Source: Sphingomonas faeni (GTDB lineage: Bacteria > Pseudomonadota > Alphaproteobacteria > Sphingomonadales > Sphingomonadaceae). Taken from it: a DNA stretch of 64,000 nucleotides. The translations under genes were made by a program, and so were the position numbers. Within the stretch, counting starts at the first letter, position 1; the number at the start of each line of letters is the position of its first letter. Where the stretch lies: contig NZ_JAUSZF010000001.1 in the NCBI RefSeq assembly GCF_030817315.1, positions 783,501 to 847,500 on the forward strand. The letters run 5' to 3'. Below are positions 52,324-60,784 of this stretch, one piece after another. The notes under the pieces were generated by a model, which searched no databases, was not told the DNA's origin, and was given only the letters and a program-made list of their open reading frames with translations.

Positions 52324-52403
52324 GTCATCCTGACGAAAGTGAGGATCCGGAGCCATGATGGACGGCGTCCGTTATCCTGGGTCCTGACTTTCGTCAGGAT
52401 GAC
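52324..52403. repeat. REP-like inverted repeat
   Basis: GTCATCCTGACGAAAGT at 52324 is repeated in perfect inverted form at 52387 (17-bp arms, 46-base loop). It lies between the divergent or unlinked genes at 52169 and 52460, and resembles the short dispersed GTCATCCTGA-type repeats of sphingomonads. It could form a large hairpin in RNA. Confidence 0.65.
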
Positions 52404-52459
52404 GGATAACGGATGACGGCGATGGCAAAGGACAGGGGGCGACTACTCCCCCGGCAACC

Positions 52460-55354
52460 TTACGCCGAGACGATCAACTCCTTGATCCGCCCGGCGAGCG
52501 CTTCCATCGCGAACGGCTTGGTCATGACGTGCATCCCTGGGTCGAGATGCCCGTTCCCTACGACCGCGTTCTCGGCATAGCCGGTGATGAAGAGGATCTT
52601 CAGGTCGGGCCGCCCGACGCGCGCTGCGTCCGCCATCTGTCGTCCGTTCATACCGCCCGGCAACCCGACGTCGGTGACCAGCAGGTCGACGCGCAGGTCC
52701 GATTGCAACAGCTTCAGCCCCGCCGCGCCGTCCGCCGCCTCGATCGCCGCGTAGCCGAGTTCCTCCAGCACCTCGACGACCAGCATTCGGACCGTCGGCT
52801 CGTCGTCGACCACGAGTACGGTCTCGCCGGCATGCGCGCGCGGGGCGTCGGACAGTTCGACTTCGGGTGCAGCGTCTTCGGCAGTACCGAAGTGGCGCGG
52901 GAGATAGACGCAGACGTTGGTCCCTTCGCCGACCTCGGAATAGATTCGGACATGACCGCCCGATTGCCGCGCGAACCCGTAGATCATCGACAGGCCGAGA
53001 CCTGTACCGAGCCCCAGCGGCTTGGTCGTGAAGAACGGATCGAACGCCTTCGCGATCACCTCGGGTGTCATGCCGGTGCCGGTATCCGACACGCACAACG
53101 ACACGTACTGCCCCGGATCGAGTTCGCGTTCGCGTGCCGTTCGTGCGTCGATCCAGCGGTTGGCGGTCTCGATCGTCAGCCGCCCGCCTTCGGGCATCGC
53201 ATCGCGCGCGTTGATGCACAGGTTGAGGAGCGCGTTCTCCAACTGGTTGGGATCGACCAGCGTCGCCCAGAGCCCGACCGACTCCACCACCTCGACCTCG
53301 ACTTCGGGCCCGACGGTCCGCCGCACCAGATCCTCCAGCCCCGATACCAGCCGGTTGACGTCGGTCGGCTTCGGATCGAGCGTTTGTCGTCGCGAGAAAG
53401 CGAGCAGCCGATGGGTCAGCGCGGCGGCACGCTTGGCCGCACCTTGCGCGGCGATCGAATAGCGCTCGACATCGTTCAGCCGGCCTTGCGCAATCCGTAT
53501 CCCAAGCAGTTCCAAGCTGCCGGTAATGCCGGTCAGCAAATTGTTGAAATCATGCGCGATCCCGCCGGTGAGCTGGCCGACTGCCTCCATCTTCTGGCTT
53601 TGCCGCAACGCCTCCTCGACCTGCATCAGTTCGCGCGTACGCGTCGCGACCTGTTCCTCCAGCGTTTCGTTCCACTGCGCCAGTTGTGCGGTCTGACGGC
53701 GACTGTCGTCGATGTCGGTATTGGTGCCGACCCAGCGCAGGATCGTGCCATCGGACGCCCGAACCGCGTCCGCGCGGACCAGGAACCACCGATATTCACC
53801 GTCTTTGCTGCGTGCGCGGTATTCGACGCTATACCGGTCACCGGTTGCGAGAGAGTGACTCCAAGCTTCTGCCGCAGCAGGATAATCCTCTGGGTGGACA
53901 CGGTCCTGCCAGGTGCCGGCGCCGCCAAGCGAACCGGGTTCGAGCCCGTTGAATACGTAGACCTGACGATTGAACCAATAGAGATCGCCGTTCGGGCGAG
54001 CCGCCCAGATCTGGTTCGGCACGGCTTCGGCAAAGACCCGGAACTGTTCCTCGCTCTCGCGACGCGCGGCTTCCGCCCGCAGCCGTTCGCTGGCTGTCCT
54101 TACCCGTTCGGCGACTTCGCGCATCAGTGCGAGATCATCATCCGTCCAGACCCGCGGCGCCCTGTGGTTCACATAGAGGAGCGCCACCAAATCCTCGTGT
54201 TCGACCAGCGGCATGTTCACGAACGACGCTGCGCTGATCGCCTTGAGCATATCGGCCGTATCGCGGGTCCGGGGATCGAGATCGGCATCCGCGATGGCCA
54301 CAGTCCGCCCGGCCTTCAGATCCTCGATGTACGAGCCATAGTCGCGAAACTGGAGCGTCCCGGCGAGCGTCGTGATACCCCGCGCGTTCCAGTCGCGCTC
54401 GACGGCGATCGTTTCGTTACTCTTGTCGATCACGCCGTAGCCGACCCGGCTCACCTGCAGCGCCTTGCCCAAGATCGCCGACGCGGCATAGGCGATCTCG
54501 TCGGGTTCGATCAGGTCGCGGATTGCGTCGCTGAGTTCCAGCAGGGCACTTTGCCGCAGGTCCGCCTGCTTGCGCTTGGTGATATCGAAGCTGACGCCGG
54601 GAAAGCGTAACGGCGTGCCGTCGGCGCCGAGCCGGCAACGGCCTTGCGCGGCGACCCAGCGAACCGCGCCATCCGGCTGGACCAACCGGTACTCGGCCGC
54701 AAAATCGCTGCCACCCTCGAGCGCATCGGCGATCGCGGCGCGGGTCGCGGGCAGGTCGTCGGGGTGAATGCCGCCGAAGAATCGTTCGAGTGGCGCGCCC
54801 TTGCGTCCGAGTTCCTCGGGAACGCCGTACAGCCGTGAGAAGCGATCGTCGGCCTTCACGCGATCGTTCGGAACGTCCCAGTCCCAGGTGCCGATACCGT
54901 TGCCGGCCGCTAGCGCCTGGTGGAGCCGCTCTTCGCTTTCCTGCGCGGCAATGGCGGCCCGGCGCTGGGCGGACACGTCCGTGAACAGCACCGCGACGAG
55001 GTGCGGCGCGGCAGCGCCTATCGGGAAGGCATGGACGTCGAACCACCGATCCATCGAGTCCGAACCATGATCGAACCGTGCCGGTTCGCCTGTCAGCGCG
55101 ACCTTGCCATAGGTGTCGAACCAGACGCGCTCGAGATCCGGAACGAGTTCGCTCGCGGCCCGACCGACCGCGTCGACCAGTCCGGTCTGGCTTTCGAATC
55201 GCGGATTGACCTCGACGAACCGGTAGTCGATCGCTCGATCGCCATCGAACACCATCTCGATGATGCAGAACCCCGCGTCGATCGCTTCGAACAACGCGTC
55301 GTAACGCTCTTGGGCCGGATTGGCACGTTCAGCCTGGGTCGTCGGTCGTAACAT
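52460..55354 (-). CDS. Hybrid sensor histidine kinase/response regulator with PAS and GAF domains
   Basis: A 964-residue protein without clear membrane segments. Order: PAS (about 10-125), PAS/PAC (about 140-260, GIGTWDWDVPNDRVKADDRF), GAF (about 270-420), PAS (about 440-560, QIWAARPNGDLYWFNRQ), HisKA with GGIAHDFNNLLTGITG, HATPase_c (NLCINARDAMPEGG, DTGTGM, GLGTGLGLSMIYGFARQ), and a receiver with LVVDDEPTVRM and LLVTDVGLPGG. The ATG at 55354 starts the predicted PAS region. It probably senses a small ligand, light or redox cue. No partner regulator gene is adjacent. Confidence 0.9.
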   Translation of the reverse strand: MLRPTTQAERANPAQERYDALFEAIDAGFCIIEMVFDGDRAIDYRFVEVNPRFESQTGLVDAVGRAASELVPDLERVWFDTYGKVALTGEPARFDHGSDSMDRWFDVHAFPIGAAAPHLVAVLFTDVSAQRRAAIAAQESEERLHQALAAGNGIGTWDWDVPNDRVKADDRFSRLYGVPEELGRKGAPLERFFGGIHPDDLPATRAAIADALEGGSDFAAEYRLVQPDGAVRWVAAQGRCRLGADGTPLRFPGVSFDITKRKQADLRQSALLELSDAIRDLIEPDEIAYAASAILGKALQVSRVGYGVIDKSNETIAVERDWNARGITTLAGTLQFRDYGSYIEDLKAGRTVAIADADLDPRTRDTADMLKAISAASFVNMPLVEHEDLVALLYVNHRAPRVWTDDDLALMREVAERVRTASERLRAEAARRESEEQFRVFAEAVPNQIWAARPNGDLYWFNRQVYVFNGLEPGSLGGAGTWQDRVHPEDYPAAAEAWSHSLATGDRYSVEYRARSKDGEYRWFLVRADAVRASDGTILRWVGTNTDIDDSRRQTAQLAQWNETLEEQVATRTRELMQVEEALRQSQKMEAVGQLTGGIAHDFNNLLTGITGSLELLGIRIAQGRLNDVERYSIAAQGAAKRAAALTHRLLAFSRRQTLDPKPTDVNRLVSGLEDLVRRTVGPEVEVEVVESVGLWATLVDPNQLENALLNLCINARDAMPEGGRLTIETANRWIDARTARERELDPGQYVSLCVSDTGTGMTPEVIAKAFDPFFTTKPLGLGTGLGLSMIYGFARQSGGHVRIYSEVGEGTNVCVYLPRHFGTAEDAAPEVELSDAPRAHAGETVLVVDDEPTVRMLVVEVLEELGYAAIEAADGAAGLKLLQSDLRVDLLVTDVGLPGGMNGRQMADAARVGRPDLKILFITGYAENAVVGNGHLDPGMHVMTKPFAMEALAGRIKELIVSA

Positions 55355-55435
55355 CGTATCTCGAAGGTCGGAGGACGCGACCTTACGCAACAAGGCCGGC
55401 GAGCAAACGCACCAACGAGAGTTCCGATCCCGTGG

Positions 55436-56236
55436 TTAGATCGGGTGCGCTGCGACCCGTTCGAGCGCGACCGGCAACAGCCGGGCGAGGCGATCGGCCC
55501 AGGCCGCGCAGCCCTCGGCTGACCCCAGCAGATCCTGTCGTATCTCGATCTCGGCATAGGCGCGGGCAGGGTAGGCATGCCGCGGAACGGTGTAGTCGAT
55601 CAGGTCCATCCGGTAGGGTTCGTTGTCGCCAACCGTCAGGTCGCCTTCGGTCCGCAACACCGCCAGCAGGGCCTGTGCGAACCTCGTGTCGCCGCCGTCG
55701 TGGAGAATGCCGATTTGCCACGGACGCGCCTGGTCCCGCATCGGCCCGCTCATCATCGGGGTGAAGCTGTGCAGCGCGATCAGCGTCGTCGGTGGGCCAA
55801 ACGCATCGCGTCTCGCCAGTTCGGCATCGATCGCCGCATGGTACGGCTCGTGGATCTCGCGGAACCGTGCCGCACGATCCGCTTCGCTCAGCGCCGCATT
55901 GCCCGGCACGACCGTGCCGTCGCTGACCGCGGCGATGACGTCCGGCTGATCGGGGCTGCGGTTGCAGTCGATCACCAGCCGCGAATAGGTCTGGCGGACG
56001 AATACCGCGTCGAGCCGCTCCGCCAATGCCGCGCCAAGTTCACCAACGCCGATGTCCCAGCCGATATGGCGGGACATTTCCGCATCGCTCAGCCCCAGCG
56101 ACCCAAGCCGTGTCGGTACCGCTTTCCCCGCATGGTCGCCGATCAGCAGGAACGATGACGCGCCTGCCGGGTTGATCACCGAGACCGGAGAGGTATCCTC
56201 GGTCGTTAGCAGCGATTGGCTGACATTGCTGTTCAT
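55436..56236 (-). CDS. N-formylglutamate amidohydrolase family protein
   Basis: A 266-residue protein of the FGase family: FLLIGDHAGKAVP, GWDIGVGELG, RLVIDCNRSPDQPDVIA, IHEPYHAAIDAEL and LIALHSFTPMMSG hold the zinc and catalytic residues. The family includes HutG, but many members such as this lack a histidine-use operon context, so the substrate is uncertain. It is divergent from the first transglutaminase-like gene by a very short gap. Confidence 0.85.
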   Translation of the reverse strand: MNSNVSQSLLTTEDTSPVSVINPAGASSFLLIGDHAGKAVPTRLGSLGLSDAEMSRHIGWDIGVGELGAALAERLDAVFVRQTYSRLVIDCNRSPDQPDVIAAVSDGTVVPGNAALSEADRAARFREIHEPYHAAIDAELARRDAFGPPTTLIALHSFTPMMSGPMRDQARPWQIGILHDGGDTRFAQALLAVLRTEGDLTVGDNEPYRMDLIDYTVPRHAYPARAYAEIEIRQDLLGSAEGCAAWADRLARLLPVALERVAAHPI

Positions 56237-56252
56237 GCGACACGGACCCTGG

Positions 56253-57173
56253 ATGCCATCTCTAACGCTCTCCCACGTAACGAAATACTCCTACCGCCAG
56301 CCGGTGGCGTTTGGCGAGCACCGGATCATGGTCCGGCCGCGGGAAAGCTATGACCAGCACCTGATCGACGCCCAGTTGACGATCTCCCCGGAGCCGTCGG
56401 ACATTCGCTGGCTTCAGGACGTGTTCGGCAACTCCGTGGCGATCGCGACGTTCGACAAGCGCGCGAAGGATCTCGTCATCGACAGCCGGATACGGCTGAA
56501 CCACAGTCCGGCCGAACTGCAGAACGTCGATATCGAACGTTACGCGCGGTTCTATCCGTTTACTTATTCGTCCGAGGAAATGCCCGACCTGCTCCGGTCG
56601 ATCGAGCGCCAGCATCATGATCCGCTGCGTGAGATCGACACCTGGGCGCGGCGTTTCGTAAGCAGCGGGGGGCAGACCGATACGCTGGCGATGCTGTCGG
56701 AGATGACCGCGGCGATCAAGCGTGAGTTCACCTACGTGCCGCGGCCCGAGAAAGGCACGCAGTCGCCGATGGAAACGCTCGCGATGCGCAAGGGCACGTG
56801 CCGCGACTATGCGATGCTGATGATTGAGGCGGTCCGCGCGCTCGGCTTCGCGGCGCGCTTCATCTCGGGCTATGTCTACAACCCCAGCAGCCGCGAGCAG
56901 CGCACCGGCGGCGGCAACACCCATGCCTGGGTCCGCGTCTATCTTCCCGGTTCGGGCTGGGTCGAGTTCGATCCGACCAACGGCATCGTCGGCAACCGTG
57001 GCCTGATCCGCGTCGCGGTCGCGCGCGACATTTACCAGGCGGTGCCGATCTCGGGCACCTGGAGCGGCTTTCCGGGAAGCTTCCTCGACATGAGCGTGTC
57101 CGTGAACATCGCCGTCGACGATGCCGCCACAGGCGATGCCAACAATTCTCAACACACGGCGATAACGGCCTGA
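56253..57173 (+). CDS. Transglutaminase-like protein with N-terminal beta domain
   Basis: A 306-residue protein: SLTLSHVTKYSYRQPVAFGE (Bact_transglu_N domain) then a transglutaminase core with the catalytic Cys in RKGTCRDYAMLM, His in GNTHAWVRVYLP and Asp in VEFDPTNG. The starts at 56235 and 56253 are both possible; the later one fits the domain. Such proteins are papain-like peptidases or cross-linking enzymes with unknown substrate. A second, related gene follows 14 bases downstream. Confidence 0.87.
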   Translation: MPSLTLSHVTKYSYRQPVAFGEHRIMVRPRESYDQHLIDAQLTISPEPSDIRWLQDVFGNSVAIATFDKRAKDLVIDSRIRLNHSPAELQNVDIERYARFYPFTYSSEEMPDLLRSIERQHHDPLREIDTWARRFVSSGGQTDTLAMLSEMTAAIKREFTYVPRPEKGTQSPMETLAMRKGTCRDYAMLMIEAVRALGFAARFISGYVYNPSSREQRTGGGNTHAWVRVYLPGSGWVEFDPTNGIVGNRGLIRVAVARDIYQAVPISGTWSGFPGSFLDMSVSVNIAVDDAATGDANNSQHTAITA

Positions 57174-57187
57174 ACCGGGGGACTTCT

Positions 57188-58030
57188 ATGCTGATCAGGG
57201 CAGGCTACAACATTCGATTTGAAACCGACGTTGCGACTCCGATGATGGCGATGCTCAGCCTTCATCCGTCGCGGAACAAGGACCTCGTCACCCCGCACCG
57301 GATCGTCGACGATCCCGACGTTCCGGCCTATGATTATCTCGACGCGTTCGGCAACGTCTGCACGCGGATCACGGTGCCGAAGGGCGGCCTGACGCTGTCG
57401 TGCGACTTCACCGTTCAGGACAGCGGCAAGCCCGATCCGGTGACGCCGGACGCGATCCAGCACGCGGTCGAGGATCTTCCCGACGACATCCTAATCTACC
57501 TGCTCGGCAGCCGCTATTGCGAGACGGACCGCCTGTCCGAGACCGCGTGGTCGTTGTTCGGGCATGTCCCCGCGGGCTGGCAGCGCGTCCAGGCGATCGT
57601 CGACTTCGCGCATGACCATGTCGAGTTCGGTTATCACTTTGCCCGTCCGACCAAGACCGCTTGGGACGTCTATCAGGAGCGCCAGGGCGTGTGCCGCGAT
57701 TTCGCGCATCTCGCGATCACGCTGTGCCGCTGCATGAACATTCCGGCACGCTATTGCACCGGCTATCTGGGCGATATCGGCATCCCGCCGGTCGACGCGC
57801 CTATGGATTTCTCCGCCTGGTTCGACGTGTATCTCGGCGGCACCTGGCACACGTTCGACGCGCGCCATAATCGGCCGCGGATCGGCCGGATCCTGATGGC
57901 GCGGGGCAGGGACGCGACCGATACCGCACTGACCACGACCTTCGGTCCGGCACGCCTGGTCGGTTTCGACGTCCATACGGACGAAGTCGGTCTCGAAGCC
58001 CGCGCCGATGGTGTAGCGCCAACGGGGTAA
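57188..58030 (+). CDS. Transglutaminase-like protein, second copy
   Basis: A 280-residue protein of the same superfamily: IRFETDVATPMMAMLSLHPS at the N-terminus and a core with GVCRDFAHLAITLCRCM. The catalytic His position appears as Ser in MDFSAWFDVYL, followed by WHTFDARHN, where the Asp is kept and a shifted His may substitute. GGGGGAC precedes the ATG. Activity is therefore uncertain. The pair probably works together or in one complex. Confidence 0.85.
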   Translation: MLIRAGYNIRFETDVATPMMAMLSLHPSRNKDLVTPHRIVDDPDVPAYDYLDAFGNVCTRITVPKGGLTLSCDFTVQDSGKPDPVTPDAIQHAVEDLPDDILIYLLGSRYCETDRLSETAWSLFGHVPAGWQRVQAIVDFAHDHVEFGYHFARPTKTAWDVYQERQGVCRDFAHLAITLCRCMNIPARYCTGYLGDIGIPPVDAPMDFSAWFDVYLGGTWHTFDARHNRPRIGRILMARGRDATDTALTTTFGPARLVGFDVHTDEVGLEARADGVAPTG

Positions 58031-58110
58031 TCCCACCGCAGCGTCAAGTTAGGTCTTGTCGCGACAGCCGCGATGGGCCTAACGCCACCGATCCCTTAAC
58101 TTATGCTGCG

Positions 58111-58455
58111 ATGCACAACATGACCTCGACCCCAGATCAGTCCGCTCCCTCCAACGCGAACGCGCTGCTATTGCAGGCGATCGCGCTGCGCCAGTGCATC
58201 ACGGCAACCTATAACCGGATGGTCTGCACTTTGGCGCCGCACATCCTCTATACCAAGCATGACGACGTATTCGTCGACGCGATCACGCTGGAACGCGACG
58301 GTCAGCCACCGAAGGAGATCAAGCTCGGCACGTTCAAGCTCGCAGGGCTGAAGGATATCGAGGTCATCGATCGCCCGTTCGTCCCCGACGCGATCTTCAA
58401 CCCCGGCGACATCAAGTACGACCGGGTGACCCTGTTCGTCGTCGACCGCACCTGA
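58111..58455 (+). CDS. Conserved hypothetical protein
   Basis: A 114-residue soluble protein: LLLQAIALRQCITATYNRMV, then LAPHILYTKHDDVFVDAITL, LGTFKLAGLKDIEVIDRPFV and YDRVTLFVVDR. The R-x-x-I-T-A-x-Y-N followed by L-A-P-H-x-L-Y pattern resembles a WYL-type ligand-sensing fold, but without a DNA-binding part. The function is unknown. A bidirectional terminator follows. Confidence 0.7.
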   Translation: MHNMTSTPDQSAPSNANALLLQAIALRQCITATYNRMVCTLAPHILYTKHDDVFVDAITLERDGQPPKEIKLGTFKLAGLKDIEVIDRPFVPDAIFNPGDIKYDRVTLFVVDRT

Positions 58456-58461
58456 GCCTAA

Positions 58462-58485
58462 ATCCTCCCCCTCGCGGGGGAGGAT
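58462..58485. terminator. Bidirectional hairpin terminator
   Basis: A perfect 10-bp stem ATCCTCCCCC/GGGGGAGGAT with a 4-base loop lies between convergent genes, seven bases after the stop of the plus-strand gene. Confidence 0.75.
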
Positions 58486-58494
58486 CAGATAGCT

Positions 58495-59229
58495 TCACAT
58501 CGCAGGCGGCAACCATGCCGTCTCGATCTCGCCGTACCGATCGGTAAATCCGGTGGCCGCTACCAGCGCCGCTTCGTCGACGATCCGTACCCGTCGCCCG
58601 GTGCGCTCGATAACGCCCGTCTTCTCCAGCGCGCGGATCGTCCGGTTGACGTGGACCTTGGTCAGTCCCAGCGCGTCGCCGATATCGGTCTGCGTGAGCG
58701 GCAGGTCGAACGAGTCGACGATCCCGCCTGCCGTGACCCGCAACCGTGCGATGATATCGAGCAACAGCGTCGACAGCCGCTCGCTCGCACCCATCCGCCC
58801 GATCGTCGTCAGCCGGTCGCTCATCGCGACGTTCTCGGCGGCAGCAATCGCGTAGAGCAGCCCGGCAATGCGCGGCTGCGCGCGGAACAGAAGGCCGAGT
58901 TCGGTCTTGGGCAAATCGATCACGATGCAGTCGGAGATCGCGGTCAGCGTTGCCGCCGCCTGCGACCACGCCATGCTCGACGTCCCGATCAGGTCGCCCG
59001 CATAATGAAACCGCAGGATCTGGCGCCCGCCGGTGACCAGCTTCGCCGAGGAATGCAGCCACCCCTGGCGCACGACGTACAGCGCGTGGCTTTCACCGCC
59101 TTCCGCGACCAGCACGTCGCCCGCGCGTAGCCGCCGCTCGCCGCGTTCGGCGTGGAGGATCGCCTCGCGTTCGGCGTCGGTGAGATCGAGATGCCGCCCT
59201 AGTCGTGCGATCAAACCGCTCAATTGCAT
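58495..59229 (-). CDS. Crp/Fnr family transcriptional regulator
   Basis: A 244-residue protein with a cyclic-nucleotide-binding fold (about 20-125, VLVAEGGESHALYVVRQGWL, GDLIGTSSMAW) and a C-terminal Crp-type HTH (LTQTDIGDALGLTKVHVNRT then IRALEKTGVIERTG). There are no Fnr iron-sulfur cysteines in the N-terminus. Such proteins often answer redox or stress signals in sphingomonads. Targets are unknown. Confidence 0.9.
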   Translation of the reverse strand: MQLSGLIARLGRHLDLTDAEREAILHAERGERRLRAGDVLVAEGGESHALYVVRQGWLHSSAKLVTGGRQILRFHYAGDLIGTSSMAWSQAAATLTAISDCIVIDLPKTELGLLFRAQPRIAGLLYAIAAAENVAMSDRLTTIGRMGASERLSTLLLDIIARLRVTAGGIVDSFDLPLTQTDIGDALGLTKVHVNRTIRALEKTGVIERTGRRVRIVDEAALVAATGFTDRYGEIETAWLPPAM

Positions 59230-59346
59230 GCTTCACCCTTTTCCCTGCCCGCGCGCCGTTCTTGCCGGTCACGTCGCCAAATGATCGTGTCGCGCGTCAT
59301 GGTTCGCGCGATCCTTCCAGAATATATCGACGGCGATACGACGCCG

Positions 59347-60060
59347 TCATCGCGGCTGTCCTAACGCGCTTTCGAGCACCGGCGCAACGCGGGCGGCGAT
59401 CCGGTCGACACCGGTCCGGTTGGGATGAACACGATCCGCCTGCATCAGTCCGGCATTGCCGATGACGCCGTCCAGGATGAACGGGTACAGCGTAGCATCA
59501 TAGGATTTGGCCAAGTCGGTCCATATACTGTTGAACTGGCGCGAATACTCTGGGCCGAGATTAGGCGGCGCCATCATGCCGGTCAGCATCACGGGAATGC
59601 CGCGACGCTTCGCCTCGTCCATCATCGCCGTCATGTTGGCGCGCGTTTCGTCCGGCGATATCTGGCGAAGAACATCATTGCCGCCAAGCCCCAACAGAAT
59701 CAGGTCCGGTCTGCGCTTCATGTTGTCGAGCGCGAACGCGAACCGCTGCCGTCCCGCAGCGCTAGTATCGCCAGATACCCCGGCATTGACGATCGTCGCG
59801 TTGATCCCGTCCTTGCGCAACCGGTCCTGCAAGGCATCGGGCAGGCTCTGCCCGCGGTCGAGGCCATAGCCGGCATACAGGCTATCACCAAAGGCGAGGA
59901 TAACGCGCTCCGGACCCCGCGGCGCTGGCGTCGCAGCAACTGGCGATATCGTGTTCGCCGCGGGTGGCGGGGCAGGGATCTCGGGTGTCCGATCGCAGCC
60001 GGCCAGCAACCCCGCTTGGAGAAGCGCCAGTCCGCCCCCATAAAGAGGCCAGCGTCGCAT
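59347..60060 (-). CDS. tesA: Arylesterase / GDSL esterase TesA-like lipoprotein
   Basis: A 237-residue SGNH hydrolase with a lipoprotein signal (MRRWPLYGGGLALLQAGLLA then GC). Block I is ILAFGDSLYAGYGLD, block II NAGVSGDTSAAG, block III LLGLGGNDVLR and block V DRVHPNRTGVDRIA, giving Ser, Gly, Asn, Asp and His. It hydrolyses esters or thioesters in the periplasm. GGAGAAACAG precedes the ATG at 60060. It is divergent from the ABC transporter pair, the arrangement known for E. coli tesA and ybbA-ybbP. Confidence 0.9.
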   Translation of the reverse strand: MRRWPLYGGGLALLQAGLLAGCDRTPEIPAPPPAANTISPVAATPAPRGPERVILAFGDSLYAGYGLDRGQSLPDALQDRLRKDGINATIVNAGVSGDTSAAGRQRFAFALDNMKRRPDLILLGLGGNDVLRQISPDETRANMTAMMDEAKRRGIPVMLTGMMAPPNLGPEYSRQFNSIWTDLAKSYDATLYPFILDGVIGNAGLMQADRVHPNRTGVDRIAARVAPVLESALGQPR

Positions 60061-60085
60061 CTGTTTCTCCAAAATATTGGTCTCC

Positions 60086-60784
60086 ATGTCCGAACCTGCT
60101 TCCGCCGATATGGTGATCTCGGTGCGCGATGTCACGCTGACACTCGGCACATCGACTGCCGCGACGACGATCCTCAAGGGCATCGATCTCGACATTGCCC
60201 AGGGCGCCAGCGTCGCGCTGCTCGGGCCATCGGGGTCGGGCAAATCGTCGCTGATGGCCGTACTCTCCGGACTGGAGCGGGCGACCAGCGGTCGGGTCCA
60301 GGTGGCCGGGCTAGATTTCGGCAAGCTCGACGAGGATGCCCTCGCGCGCGCGCGCCGCGGTCGGATCGGCATCGTCCTGCAGGCCTTCCACCTGCTGCCG
60401 ACGATGACCGCGCTCGAAAACGTCGCGGTACCGATGGAACTGGCCGGGATGCCCGACGCGTTCGAGCGAGCGGAAGCCGAACTCGCGGCTGTCGGCCTGT
60501 CGCACCGTATAGGCCATTATCCAACTCAGTTGTCAGGCGGTGAGCAGCAGCGGGTGGCGATCGCCCGCGCGCTCGGCCCGCGTCCGGCACTCGTCTTCGG
60601 CGATGAACCGACCGGCAACCTCGACGCCGCCACTGGCGCCTCGGTCATGGACCTGTTGTTCGATCGCCGCGCTGCGACCGGCGCCACGCTAATCATCATC
60701 ACCCACGATCCGGTGCTGGCGGCGCGGTGCGATCGAACCGTCGAATTGAGTGATGGCCGCATCGTAGCGGACCGTTTGCGGTGA
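60086..60784 (+). CDS. ABC transporter ATP-binding protein (YbbA/LolD-like)
   Basis: A 232-residue ATPase: Walker A GPSGSGKSSL, Q-loop in VLQAFHLLPTMTALEN, signature LSGGEQQRVAIARAL, Walker B ALVFGDEPTGNLD and switch ITHDPVLA. The ATG at 60086 lies 25 bases from the divergent tesA start. It is joined to the permease gene by a four-base overlap (GTGA), so the two form one exporter-like complex. Confidence 0.93.
   Translation: MSEPASADMVISVRDVTLTLGTSTAATTILKGIDLDIAQGASVALLGPSGSGKSSLMAVLSGLERATSGRVQVAGLDFGKLDEDALARARRGRIGIVLQAFHLLPTMTALENVAVPMELAGMPDAFERAEAELAAVGLSHRIGHYPTQLSGGEQQRVAIARALGPRPALVFGDEPTGNLDAATGASVMDLLFDRRAATGATLIIITHDPVLAARCDRTVELSDGRIVADRLR

Noticed and set aside
52529..54610. 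Plus-strand open frame of 693 codons opposite the hybrid kinase
   Set aside because: The opposite strand carries an unmistakable PAS-GAF-HisKA-REC protein; this frame has no domains or ribosome site.
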